A DNA stretch of 64,000 bases from Spinacia oleracea (GCF_020520425.1 NC_079489.1:18624001-18688000); one strand, 5' to 3'. Positions 10,056-22,290 are shown, numbered from the stretch's first letter. Notes: a model not told the origin generated them from the sequence alone. A program made the numbers and translations.

Positions 10056-13029
10056 GTCTTTGACACGACTTTTAGAACAAACAAATACAATTTAGTTTGT
10101 GCGCCATTTGTAGGTGTCAACAACCATTGGAGTAATGTGATGTTTGGTTGTGCTTTTATTGCCGATGAGAAGACACACACTTTTGTGTGGCTATTGGAAA
10201 CATTTCTGGAGTCTATGGGAGGAAAAGCACCTATAACTATCTTTACAGATCAAGATCAAGCAATGGCAAATGCTATTGAACAAGTAAGAGTGTATTAACT
10301 ATTTGGGTTTTATAATTAACTAATTGCTAAAAATTGTTAACTATTTGCTACTGGTCTTTAACTAATCAGTTGAAAAGTTTAACTAAATTGATAACCATTG
10401 ATCAGTTACTTTTTCCATCAATTAGTTATCCTATTACATACATTAGTTATAAAATAATTAGTTAACTTTCTGCATCAATTAGTGTACTTTTTGCCTCAAT
10501 TACTTACTTTCTAAAACAATTAGTTAACTTTTTGAATCAATTAGTTAACTTTTGCAATGAATTAGATAAGTTTTTCCATGAACTAGTTAACTTTTGTTTT
10601 AATAATATATTAGTTACTTACCTTTTTACAACAATTAGTTAACTTTTTGCATGAATTAGTTAACTTTTTGCATGAATTAGTTAACTTTTTACAACAATTA
10701 GTTAACTTTTTGCATCATTTTCAGATCACCTAACTAATACAGAATTCTGTTCTGACTTAACAAATAGTTTAAATTCTTAACTAATACATTCATCAAAAAA
10801 ATTGCAGGTGTTTCCTAATACCAGACATAGATTATGCTTATGGCACTTACAAAAGAATGCTGTGTCAAGATTTGGAGACTTAAAAGCTGATAATACCTTC
10901 AAAGACACATTCAAGAAGTGCTTATATCGTTGTTACAATGAAGAAGAATTTGAAACCACTTGGTTTGACATGATTACTAAGTATAACCTTCAAAATCATG
11001 ATTGGTTTACAAATCTCTATACAATAAAAGAAAAATGGTGTACGGCTTTGAACAAAGATTTTTTCTCAGCTGGAATATTGTCTTCACAAAGGTAAATGCT
11101 AAACTAATTTTTTTAATGCTAAACTAATTGCTCAGAATAGTTCACTAATTGCTATGAATACTTCACTAATTGCTATGAATACTTCACTAATTGCTTTAAA
11201 TACTTTACAGTGTTTAACTAATTGTTTCATCTACTTAACTAATTCCTTTACCTTAACTAATTCTATAGAATGTTTAACTAATTGAATAATAATCTTGTTA
11301 CACAGGAGTGAGAGTACTAACAATGCAATTGGATTTAAAGGGAACAAATCAACTTCACTAACAGAATTCTTTCACATTTTTGGAGCAACAGTGGATCGTT
11401 GGAGATATCAAGAAGATCAAAATGAATATGATTGTGGAAATGCTTTGCCTAAATCTGATTTTCCGATGGTCGGAATGATAAAACATGCAGCAAATGTTTA
11501 CACACTTACATTGTTTAGAGACTTTGAAAAAGAATTCAAGTATGCAATGGGTTGCATCTCAAATGTCAACTACATCAATGGAAATTTCTTTGGTTACAAA
11601 GTGCAACATGAATCTTGGCCAGAACATACTGCCCATTATGTAGCATTTGATCCAACAACAAATTCCATTAAATGCACTTGTAGGAACTTCGAAGAATCAG
11701 GTTAGTTAATGCTCTTAACTAATTGCATTTTTACATACACTATTTGGTATAAAAACTTAACTAATTGCTTCTAAAATGTAACTAATTGAATTGAGATTTT
11801 ACATGAACAAATAATATGTTTAACATGTTCAATTAATAAAAGTTATCTTTCTATAAAAATTAGTTAACTTGTTCCATCAATTAGTTACCTTTCTATAAAA
11901 CTTAGTTAACTTTTTCCATCAATTAGTTACCTTTCTATAAAAATTAGTTAACTTGTTCCCTCAATTAGTTAACTTTTTTCCTCAATTAGTTAACTTTTTT
12001 CATCAATTAGTTAACTTGTTCTTAACTAATTGATTTCATTTTCAAAATTTAAGTTACTGTAATTATTGTTGATGTCACAATATGCAGGATGACTATGTTT
12101 AACTAATATTGTTAACCTAAAAGTAGTTAACTTTTTGCATCAATTAGTTAAACTTACCATCCCTTAGTTAACCTTTACAATCAATTAGTTAACCTTTACA
12201 ATCAATTAGTTAACCTTTTCGACCAAATAGTTAACTTTATGCAGCAATTAGTTAACTATTTTAATTAATCAGTTTTCGTCACTAATTCATTGTCTAATGC
12301 CTCACTAATTGGTTAACTTTTTTAATGAATTAGTTAACTTGTACCATCAATTAGTTAACTAATTAATTGAAATATTTTGATGTCACAATATGCAGGATGG
12401 CTATGTTTCCATGCAATACGAGTTCTACATATACATTCTATAGTCAACATTCCAGAGCAATACATTTCAAAAAGGTGGACAAAGTTTGCAAAAAGTGAAG
12501 TATGGAAGAGAATGGAACATAGAGAAGATAATGGAACAGAAAAGAGAAAAATTACTCCATGGCGTTATGAGATGGCAAGAAATTTGTACAACTTGGTTAT
12601 TAAATGTCAAGGGAGTGATGCAGCTAAAAAGGTTTTTTACTAACTATTATTTAACTAATACATAACAATAAATACTAAATACTTCAAAAGTCTAACTAGT
12701 TTGCTTTAAATCTTAACTAATAGGTTCTTAAAGAGGCTTATGCTCATGCTAACGAAAGCATAAATAAGGTTCTAGAAAAAGAAAAAGCAGCAGAAAAGGA
12801 GTCAGCACAAAAGGCACAAGACGATGTTGAAGCACAACAAACCACAATCAATATAGCACCGTCTACATCATCATCATCATCAAATGCACCACAAATAATA
12901 GTTGAAAATCCACCACTAGTGAAGACAAAAGGAAGAAGTAAAAGAAAAAAAGGATTCTTTGAGATAAGGACATCGTCAACAACACCTACAGAATTTGGAA
13001 CTTTTACACCAAAAGAACAACTTTTTTAG
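10056..13029 (+). pseudogene. MULE transposase / FAR1-like gene, 5' end removed by the Gypsy insertion
   Basis: Exons by eye: <10056-10283, 10808-11091, 11306-11700, 12396-12631, 12724-13029. All joins keep frame; the stop is TAG at 13027-13029. The product matches the FAR1/FHY3 and MULE transposase fold. VFDTTFRTNKYNLVCAPFVG carries the first catalytic Asp, FTDQDQAMANAI the second acidic motif, then FPNTRHRLCLWHLQKN, then SESTNNAIG with the likely catalytic Glu. A SWIM zinc finger (CTC...WLCFHA) is split between exons 3 and 4 of this remnant. The C-terminus is a charged and Ser-rich tail with a basic KGRSKRKKG patch. The first base after the LTR is already mid-domain, so the DNA-binding N-terminus lies beyond the insertion, outside the window. 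The remaining frame has no internal stop. As it sits in an element with an Ulp1-like gene, I take it as the element's transposase rather than a domesticated FAR1 gene. Confidence 0.85.
12025..12170 (+). repeat. Duplicated intron segment containing a decoy splice acceptor (copy 1)
   Basis: This stretch contains GTCACAATATGCAGGATG followed by ACTATG, nearly the same as the true intron/exon junction of the transposase gene at about 12380-12405 (where GGCTATG follows). A second copy is at 13705-13845, beyond the stop codon, and a partial third at about 14611-14700. Copies share flanking sequence (TTGATTTCATTTTCAAAA ..., AATATTGTTAACCTAAAA), so they arose by duplication of a block of about 140 bp. 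Confidence 0.75.
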
Positions 13030-13704
13030 TGACATTGGATTGAATTTAGTGTTTATCAAATTAGTTAACTTGTACCAGCAATTAGTTAACTTGTTCCCTC
13101 AATTAGTTAACTTCTTCCCTCAATTATTTAATATTGTTAACCTTACAATACATTAGTTAACGTTTTCCATCAATTAGTTAACTTTTTTCAGCAATTAATT
13201 AGTTTACCTTTTGCATCCATTAAGCTTTTAACAATAATTAGTTAACTTTTTCCATCTATTAGTTAACTTGTCCCATCAATTAGTTATCTTTTTCATCAAT
13301 TAGTTATTGTTTTAACTTTTTAACAACTTTTTCTATCAAGTAGTTAATCAATTTAGGTAACTTTTTACTGCAATTAGTTAACTTTTTACTACAATTAGTT
13401 AACTTTTTACAGCAATTAGTTAACTTTTTATAGCAATTAGTTAACTTTCTTCCCTCAATTATTTAATATTTTTAACCTTACAATGCATTAGTTAACCTTT
13501 TCCATCAATTAATTAACTTTTTCCATCAATTAGTTAACTTTTTTCATCAATTAGTTAACTTTTTTCATTAATTAGTTTACCTTTTGCATCCATTAAGCTT
13601 TTAACAATAATTAGTTAACTTTTTCCATCTATTAGTTAACTTGTTCCTTCAATTAGTTAACTTTTTTCATCAATTAGTTAACTTGTTCCCTCAATTAGTT
13701 AACT

Positions 13705-13845
13705 AATTGATTTCATTTTCAAAAGTCAAGTTACTGTAATTATTGTTGACGTCACAATATGCAGGATGACTATGTTTAACTAATATTGTTAACCTAAAAT
13801 TAGTTAACTTTTTGCATCAATTAGTTGAACTTACCACTATTTAGT
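13705..13845 (+). repeat. Duplicated intron segment with decoy splice acceptor (copy 2, past the stop codon)
   Basis: Closely matches 12025-12170, including the TATGCAGGATGACTATG junction-like piece. It lies 0.7 kb past the transposase stop codon, where no exon is expected. Confidence 0.75.
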
Positions 13846-15000
13846 TAACCTTTACCATCAATTAGTTAACCTTTTCCACCAAATAGTTAACTTTTTGCAG
13901 CAATTAGTTAACTATTTACATTAATAAGTTTTAACTAATTGAATTTGATATTTCACTAATTGAATTTAATGCTTAATAATATATTGAATTAGATTGATTG
14001 ACTTATGAAATATACCAAGTAAATAATTCAAAATAAGCTTCCTCAATTAGTTAACGTTTTCCCTCAAATAGTTACCTTTTTGTAAAAATTAGTTAACTTT
14101 TATCATCAATTAGTTACCTTTTTCTTAAAATTAGTTAACTTTTATCATCAATAAGTTAACTTGTACCATCTATTAATTAACTTGTTCCCTCAATTAGTTA
14201 ACTTTTTCATCAATTAGTTAAATTTTTCCATCAATTAGTTAACTTGTTCCCTCAATTAGTTTATAGTATTATTAGTTAACTTTTGCTACCAATTAGTTAA
14301 CTTTTTCTATCAATTAGTGAACTTTTTCTATCAATTAGTTAGCCTTTTCCATGAATTAGTTATTCTATTAAGGTACCTAGTTTTGTATTCACTTCAGTTA
14401 GTTTGTTGTACGATTAGTTAACTTTTTCTATCAATTAGTGAACTTTTTCTATGAATTAGTTAGCCTTTTCCATGAATTAGTTATTCTATTGAGGTACCTA
14501 GTTTTGTATTCACTTCAGTTAGTTTGTTGTACAATTAGTTAACTTTTTTCATTAATTAGTGAACTTGTACCATCAATTAGTTAACTTGTTCCCTTAATAA
14601 GTTAACAAATTGATTTTATTTTCAAAAGTTTAACTAATATTGTTAACCTAAAAGTAGTCAACTTTTTGCATCAATTAGTTAACCTTTACAATCTATAAGT
14701 TAAGCTTTTCCATCAATTAGTTAATTTTTTGCATCAATTAGTTAACTAATTGAATTTGATATTTAACTAATTGAATTTAATACTTATGAAATATATCAAG
14801 TAAATAATTCAAAATAAGCTCCTACTAAATATATATATACCAAAAGAGCTACTTGCCCAAAATATTCAAAGATTAAATTTCTGTTTTAAAGCACCTATTC
14901 TCAAAATATATCAACCAAACAAAGCAGTTAATAAAAATATTCACTTATAAATTGTTTACTAAATAACAACTAAAAACAACCTGATAGATAAGTTTACTGA

Positions 15001-18000
15001 TTAACTGGAAGGTGGCTTATGATGAACAACTTTTGCTCTCTTTGGTTTCGGTGCAACAGAAGCTTTGTTTTGATCCATATCAGAGAATGGCACTGCTTCT
15101 ACTGTTGGAACTGCTTCAGCTGCTACCACTGGTTCGTTGTTCTTGGCAATTCGCCTTGATGACTTGTATGTTCTCAAAGGAGCATTGTCATTTCCTTCTG
15201 GCTTCTCTTGGGCTGCTGCTTTTCTTTTTGCAATTGTTTCTAACCTTTTCCTTGTAGTTTCAGCCTTTTTTAAATCAGCCTGCTGTTTCAACTTTGCAGC
15301 CTCTTCTTTTTCTAGCTTCTTCTTTGCTTCTGCTTCTTTTTTCTGTCTTTCTTCTTCTTCTTTCTTTTTCTTTCGACGATCACGAACAGCATGGGAAATA
15401 CCAACTTTAATCATGTATAATGATTCCATTTCCTCCAGCACACCAGCCCGAATTTCATTCATATCAGAAAGGACTAAGGTTGAACAAATCTTAGCCCGTA
15501 ACATTGTCCTTGTACCGCGCTGAAATAAAAACATAATATATAAGGTAATGTATGTGTACTAAATACTGATTGTATGAAATAAAAAATAGGTTTATTAATA
15601 GATTAAAAAAGTTAACTAGTTGCTGTAAAAAGTTCACTAATAAATTTAAAAGTTAACTAATTGCTGTTAAAAGTTAACTAATTGCTATTAAAAGTTAACT
15701 AATTGCAGTAAAAAGTTAACTAATTGTTGTAAAAAGTTAACTAATTGCTGTAAAAAGTTTACTAATTGCTGTAAAAAGTTAACTAATTGTTATAAAAAGT
15801 TAACTAATGCTGTAAAAAGTTAACTTATTGCAGTAAAAAGTTAACTAATTGCTATTAAAAGTTAACTAATTGCTATAAAAAGTTAACTAATTGCAGTAAA
15901 AAGTTAACTAATTGTTGTAAAAAGTTAACTAATTGCTGTAAAAAGTTAACTAATTGCTGTAAAAAGTTAACTAATTGTAGTAAAAAGTTAACTAATTGCA
16001 GTAAAAAGTTACCTAAATTGATTAACTACTTGATAGAAAAAGTTGTTAAAAAGTTAAAACAATAACTAATTGATGAAAAAGATAACTAATTGATGGGACA
16101 AGTTAACTAATAGATGGAAAACGTTAACTAATTATTGTTAAAAGCTTAATGGATGCAAAAGGTAAACTAATTAATGTAAAAAGTAAACTAAGTGAAAAAA
16201 GGTTAACTATTTGAAATAATAAGTTAACTAATTGAAGAAAAAGGTTACTTAATTCATGAAATACTTAATTTGAAACTATTGAAACTAGAAAAGATAAACT
16301 AATTGCTTGAAAATCTTAACTAAAGTAGACTTACATAGGAAAGGTCCATGGGAATATTTTTGCCATTAAAGTACTGCATTGCTGTCATCAAAAAAATTCC
16401 GCAATCTACATGATCAGGGTTATCTGATCTCCCAGCAAAGTCCAGAATTGACATTTCAAAATTTAAGCAATCAGCAGCAGCCGCATGGCCAATCTTTAGC
16501 AGAAACTGTGCAAATGCTTCAATAAGCAATGACACCATTGCCATATAATCATCATGAATCTTCTTATTCCAAATTATGTTGTCAACATAGACAAGACTTC
16601 TCTGATTTATGTTGACAATCAACAGAGAGAGGTGTTCTTGGTAAATAATGGGAAAGAAAAACTGCAAATGAATCAAGGGAAAAAAGTAAGAAAAATCAAA
16701 CTAAAATATATAAAAACTTAACTATTTAATATCACAAATTAACTATTACATATAAAGGCATAACTACCAAAATACCAACTTACCATTCCCACATTTTTCA
16801 GATTGAATCTGTGGTCATTGATTTGCACCCAATATTTCCAACTATTGATAAGTTCATCAATAATTTGATTTAGAGATTCAGCTGACTTCGTCTTAAGAGC
16901 ACCTTCAAGCTTCCTCTGGCATAAGCAAAAAACCAAATTTAATTAGAAAACAGTATAAACAAATTAACTGAATTGAATACAAAACTAGGTACTTTCATGT
17001 GTAACTAATTGATGGAAAAGGATAACTAATTCATGGAAAAAGTTAACTAGTTGATAGAAATAGTTAACTATTTGATTGCAAAAGTTAACTAATTGATAGC
17101 AAAAGTTAACTAATTGATAGAAAAAGTTAACTAATTGTACAACAAACTAACTGAAGTAAATACGAAACTAGGTACCTTAATAGTATAACTAATATAATTC
17201 ATGGAAAAGGCTAACTAATTGATTGAAAAAGTTCACTGATTGATAAAAAAGTTCACTAATTGATAGAAAAGGTTAACTAATTGATAGAAAAAGTTTACTA
17301 AATGTACAACAAACTACCTGAAATGAATACAAACCTAGGTACCTTAATAGAATAACTAATTCATGGGAAACTAATTGATAGAAAAAGTTCACTAATTGAT
17401 AGAAAAAATTAACTAATTGATAGAAAAAGTTCACTAATTGATAGAAAAAGTTCACTAATTGATAGAAAAAGTTAACTAATTGATAGCAAAAATTAACTAA
17501 TAATACCACAAACTAATTGAAATGAATACAAAACTAGTTACTTTACAGTGTAGGTAATTGATGGAAAAACTTAACTAATTGTTTGAAAAGGTTAACTAAT
17601 TGTCAGAACAAGTTAACTAAATGATTTAAAAAGTTAAAAAGTTAACTACTTAATGGAAAATGTTAACTAATTGATGTAAAAAAATAAGTAACTCATTATT
17701 TAAACGATACAACATAAAAAAGTAAAGGACATTAATTAAAAAAATTACATAAAATAGAAACTAACCGTGTACTCAACACCAAAATAGAAATTGTTTTGTT
17801 CTTTATTCAACATGAACTGATTTTTGTTCAAGAGAATAGACCAAATCTCAACAATGTTGGATAAGATATATTCCTCAGGAATCAAACATTGCATTTCCTC
17901 CCTATTTATTTTGTGGAGCATCCCAAAAATAAAAACATCAGCCCTGTTACACAAAAATTAAAACAAATAAATAAGGAAAATATTAAATTATGTAAAAATC

Positions 18001-21000
18001 TCAACTAAATGACATATATAGTTAACTAATTGTTAACTTACTGTTGATCAAGTGCCTCATCATCCAAGAAACAGAAGTCAATTACTTCTTTTTCCAGTCT
18101 CCTCAGACGACCGAGGGTCTTCGGAAATCTCTCCATTAACTCAGATAAGCAGAAGACTTCTTCTGTAGCAGAACCAATGGGAAGACTGCTATAGAAACTC
18201 CTAGCTTCTCGTTCAGGTTCAGCATCTTGGGGAGCAACATTTCCAGAACCTTCAACATTTTTCTCAATTGGCCCTTTATCACCAGGTCCATTATCACCAG
18301 AACCCTTGTCAGCAGCACCAACATTCTCCTGAATTGGCCCCTTGTCAGCAGCACCATCAACAGCTTGAGAAGGAGCATTATCATCTACAACATTATTTTC
18401 ATTTCTCAAGTGTTCAGCATAGGCAACAATTGAGTCAATTATCTCCAAAAACACAGGATCACTATATCCTGGACTGTCTGATAATTCTTGTCGCCGACTC
18501 TTTAACAAATTTATACGGTCCTTATGGAAACTGGACACAACATATAAATCGCGACAATATATTCTCATTGCCAATTGCAACTCCTTCACACAAAAAAAAA
18601 AAAATATTAAGAAAAGAAAACAACAGCAAAATAATTAACTAATTGAATTATCTAAACAATTATATAATTCATGGAAAAAGATAACTATTTGATGGAATAC
18701 ATTAACTAATTGCTGTATAAAGTTAACTAATTAAAGGAAAAGGTTAACTATTCGATGAAATAACTTAACTAATTGATGGAATGATGAAACCATTGGAAAA
18801 ATTCATTAAAAAATAAGTTCACTTATAGAGAAAAATAGTTAACTAATTGATGAAATAAGATAACTAATTGCTGAAATAGGTTAACTAATTCATAAAACAA
18901 GTAACACTTGGTTAACTACTTAATGGAAAAAGTTGACTAATTGCAGTAAAAACTTAACTAATTTAAGCAAAAGGTTAACTATTGTGAGATAGGTTAACTA
19001 ATTGAATAAAAAGGTTTACTAATTCATAAAAAAAGTTAACTAATGGATGGTACAAGTTAACTAATTGAATAAAAAGGTTTACTAATTCATAAAAAGGTTA
19101 ACTAATTGATGGTACAGGTTAACTAATTGAATAAAAAGGTTTACTAATTCATAAAAAAGGTTAACTAATTGATGGTACAAGTTAATTAATTGAATAAAAA
19201 GGTTTACTAATTCATAAAAAGGTTAACTAATTGATGGTACAGGTTAACTAATTGAATAAAAAGGTTTACTAATTCATAACAAAAGTTAACTAATTGACAA
19301 AATAGGTTAACTATTAAAAAGATTCATTAAATATGAACAAAAATAAATATGAACATTATCATGACTTACATCATCGCAGGTAGCTTGAATTTCAGCATCT
19401 GTTTGAGCACTTTCCGGAATTTGAAACTCAATAATCCTGCTTCGATCAGCTTGGGAATTACCCGGTGCACCTTCCGAAGCTTTAGCAGAAGCAGCAGGAG
19501 CACCAGAAGCAGCACGAGCAACAGAAGCAGAAGGAGCAGGAGAAGCAGAAGGAGCAGCAGAAGCTTCAGGAGCAGCAGAAGCTTCAGGAACCTCGAGTTT
19601 GATAGGGTTAAGACCCCCTAACAAATCAGCAAAAGTCTTAGACATGGGATAGCTGGTTATATCAACCAAAGCTACCCCAAAACCCATCTTCTCTTCGGAA
19701 ACCAGACGTTCAGTCACTTGTTCATCATTTCAATGTTGAACAAGTGGGATTTCCTTAGGGGGGACTACACCCCGAAATAACGATCTTTGGAGATAAATTA
19801 TCTCCAAAAATAGAACACAGCCACCAACCTTGTCATTTTTTACACTCGCTCTCCACCTCTCAACAGCAAACCCAAGCTGGTTTAACACGTATTTACACCA
19901 ATTTTGTTTCACAATCTGTGAAACATCCTCAACAGCCTTCAAAACCTTGATGTCTAACAACCGGTTAGACGTAGGAGCCAAAAATACACCTATAAAAACA
20001 ATAAGATAATTACAGAAATCAATAAGATAATATATTAACTAATTCATAAAAATAGTTCACTAATTAATGTAAAAACAGTAACTAATGGATAAAAAATGTA
20101 AACTAATTATTAAAATGAACTAATTAATGAAAAAAGAAGAATAATTAATAAAAAAAGAAGAATAATTAATAAAAAAAGGTAAACTAATTAATGTAAATAG
20201 TGAACTATATACTTGCTGTTAAAGGTAAATAACTTGAGCATGATTAATTTAGAAATTTTTACCTAAAACATATACCACAAAGGCACGTTTAAAATCATCT
20301 CCACATTCATCTGTTTTCAAAAAAGATTCCAACTCCGTCAAGGTGGGTGCCTGAACAGTTGGTTTCTTGTGGAACTTCTCATTCCATCTTTGAATCATTT
20401 CATGGTTGGCATCTCCTTCAACCCGCTTTCTTGGCGTCTCTTGAACATCAAAATCCTTGTTCCATGGCAAGCCAAAGACGTCATAGACATCATAATCATA
20501 TAACTGAACATTTTGTGTTTCTCCAAACTGGAGCATATGACCAACACAATTAAAATGTTGAAGCAACCATGGAACAAGGCGTGTGTTGACTTCATGAAGT
20601 CGAACACTCAACAAACCACCAAAACCTATCTCTTTAATGGCTTTCACTTTGTTTTCATTCTTCTTTATAGAATTAAGAAGATTAATCAACGCCTCTGGTC
20701 TACAATTTAGTTTGTAACCCCTACACAAAACAAAAGAATTTAATTAATGAAAATATTTAACTAATTGCTTAAGAAGTTAACTAATTGTAGAAAAAGGTTA
20801 ACTATTTAATGAAATAGGTTAACTAACTGCAAAAAACTTCACTATTCATGCAATAGGTTAACTAATTGATAAAATAGGTTAACTAATTAATGGAAAAAGT
20901 TAACTAATTGCAGTCAAAAGTTAACCAATTATTGACTTAACTAATTGCAGTCAAAGGTTAACTAATTAATGTAAAAGGTTAACTAATTAGTGAAAAAGTT

Positions 21001-21846
21001 AACTAATTAGTGGAAAGATTCTTTTTAAAAAAAGGTTAACTAATTACTGAAAAATATTTAACTAATTGTGTTTAAAGGTTAACTAATTATTTTAATTACA
21101 TAACTACTTCATATAGGTAAAATAATTTGTTTCAAAGCAAAAGTAATTAATTTAAAAATAAATAACAAATAGTCATACCTATCCAACTAATTAAACAGTG
21201 ATAAATAACAGTTACAAAGATAGGTTAACTAATTGAAGAAAAAGGTTAACTAACTGAAAAAAACTTCACTAATCATGCAATAGGTTAACTAATTGATGAA
21301 ATAGGTTAACTAATTAATGGAAAAAGTTAACTATTTGCAGTCAAAAGTAAACTAATTATTGAGTTAACTAATTGCAGTCAAAAGTTAACTAATTAATGGA
21401 AAAGGTTAACTAATTAGTGGAAAAAGTTAACTAATTAGTGGAAAGTTCTTTTTAAAAAAGGTTAACTAATTATTGAAAAATATTTAACTAATTGCAGTCA
21501 AAATTTAACTAAATTATGCAAAAAGTTCACTAAATGTAAAATAAGTTATGATAATTGCAAAATCAATTTTTAAATAGTCATACCTATCCAACTAATTAAA
21601 CAGTGATAAATAACAGTTACAAAGATAGGAGTTATACCTATCCAACTCTACAACTTCCCCACCATCTTCCGTATATTCTACTTTAATTTTCGACTTCTTT
21701 AGCCCCCTTCCAATTTTCCTCTCATCTGCACTCAGCTTTGAACTAGCTGGAATATCTTCAGTCGGCCTTGAACTGCCTTCAACATCTTGACTCGACTTCC
21801 CAGCATCGTGATAATCAGATGCTTTGTTTGCATTTTTTGACCTCAT
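15001..21846 (-). pseudogene. Ulp1-like (C48) cysteine protease gene of the MULE, one nonsense codon
   Basis: Eight exons on the minus strand: 21638-21846, 20263-20720, 19370-19989, 18042-18583, 17766-17943, 16784-16915, 16335-16661, 15001-15519. All junctions are GT-AG and the sum is 2985 bases, exactly 995 codons. The ATG at 21846 lies 8 bases after a TTTCAG acceptor, so 5' UTR introns are likely. Exons 2-3 encode the region usual in plant MULE-borne Ulp1 proteins (IGFGGLLSVRLHEVNTRLVP). Exon 3 ends Ala/Ser-rich; exon 4 has a Gly/Asp-rich repeat. The catalytic domain in exons 5-7 has EHLSLLIVNI (His about 723), VYVDN (Asp about 740) and VDCGIFLM (Cys about 800). The oxyanion Gln expected six residues before the Cys looks to be Asn. 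Exon 8 adds a Lys/Glu-rich predicted coiled coil and basic patches. Codon 309 is TGA (19730-19732), in frame on both sides. Members of this clan cleave SUMO-type isopeptide bonds; this protein's substrate is unknown. Confidence 0.85.
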
Positions 21847-22290
21847 TATGTGAACTGAAACTATAAATGAATGTAGTTCAATATATTGTAATGCGCAAAT
21901 AAAAAGAATGTGTAATGAACATAAGCAGTATAAATAGCAATAAAAACAAAACAATTTCATTGTGTAACTAATTGCTTTGAATGTTTCACTAACTGGTTAA
22001 AATAGTTAACTAATTGGATTATGCAATTAACTAATTGGTCAAAAAACTAAACTAATTGGTCAAAAAAGTTTGAAATTAAATAAATAACTAATTCGTTTAA
22101 TACTTAATTTATGAATGTCAGAGTATCACTAATTGCTTTGAATGAATCACTAATTGGTAAAAATAGTTAACTAATTGGATAAAAACTAACAAATTTATCA
22201 GCGAAATTTTAATTTTAATAAATCACTAATTTGTTTAAAAACTTAACTAATGAATGTCATTACTAAACTAATAACAACAAATACAAAACT
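15600..22290 (-). repeat. Dispersed short-repeat array, same motif, minus orientation
   Basis: The plus strand now reads AAAAAGTTAACTAATTG, so the repeat reads CAATTAGTTAACTTTTT on the minus strand, the sense of the protease gene. It fills introns 1 (20721-21637), 3 (18584-19369), 5 (16916-17765) and 7 (15520-16334) and the region upstream of the ATG (21960-22290). It is sparse in the short introns 2, 4 (98 bp) and 6 (122 bp) and absent from exons. Locally it forms near-perfect tandems, for example 15650-16020 (unit about 21 bp) and 19000-19300 (alternating units). Confidence 0.9.
20780..21600 (-). repeat. Tandem duplication of about 400 bp in intron 1 of the protease gene
   Basis: About 20780-21190 and 21230-21600 share the same ordered series of repeat variants (AACTGCAAAAAACTTCACTA, then ATGCAATAGG, then GCAGTCAAAAG ...). 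They end in the same TAGTCATACCTATCCAACT, which on the minus strand resembles the end of exon 1 plus its donor (TTGGATAG/GTAT). The true donor is at 21637/21638. So intron 1 holds two decoy copies of its own 5' splice site. Confidence 0.7.

Larger units (their letters stand above)
10310..14775 (+). repeat. Dispersed short-repeat array, motif TTAGTTAACTTTTT, plus orientation
   Basis: Dozens of copies of a unit near 20-22 bp, roughly AATTAGTTAACTTTTTnnATC, fill the transposase introns (10310-10720, 11100-11290, 11705-12365) and the gene-free 13030-14775. Most read TTAGTTAAC on the plus strand, the sense of this gene, although 11100-11290 and the start of the next intron hold the reverse form (TTAACTAATT). 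Spacers vary (CCATC, GCATC, CCCTC, TACAGC), so this is a degenerate array, not a clean tandem. The core GTTAAC is palindromic, and AATTAGTTAACTAATT, which occurs where two units abut, is a perfect 16-bp palindrome. Confidence 0.9.

Noticed and set aside
10056..13029. Domesticated host FAR1/FHY3 gene
   Set aside because: It shares its repeat family with the neighbouring Ulp1-like gene and lies in a transposon-like unit; a transposase is the simpler reading, though the missing N-terminus prevents a firm test.
10310..14775. CRISPR array
   Set aside because: The repeats are degenerate, spacers are short and related to each other, and the setting is a plant transposon intron.
15137..15523. Plus-strand Phe/Ser-rich frame resembling a membrane protein
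   Set aside because: It is the antisense of the Lys/Glu-rich coiled coil of protease exon 8.
17273..17509. Minus-strand frame with repeated FFYQLVN units
   Set aside because: It is a translation of the intronic 20-bp repeat in intron 5 of the protease gene.
19349..19621. Plus-strand Ser/Arg-rich frame
   Set aside because: It is the antisense of the Ala/Ser-rich part of protease exon 3.
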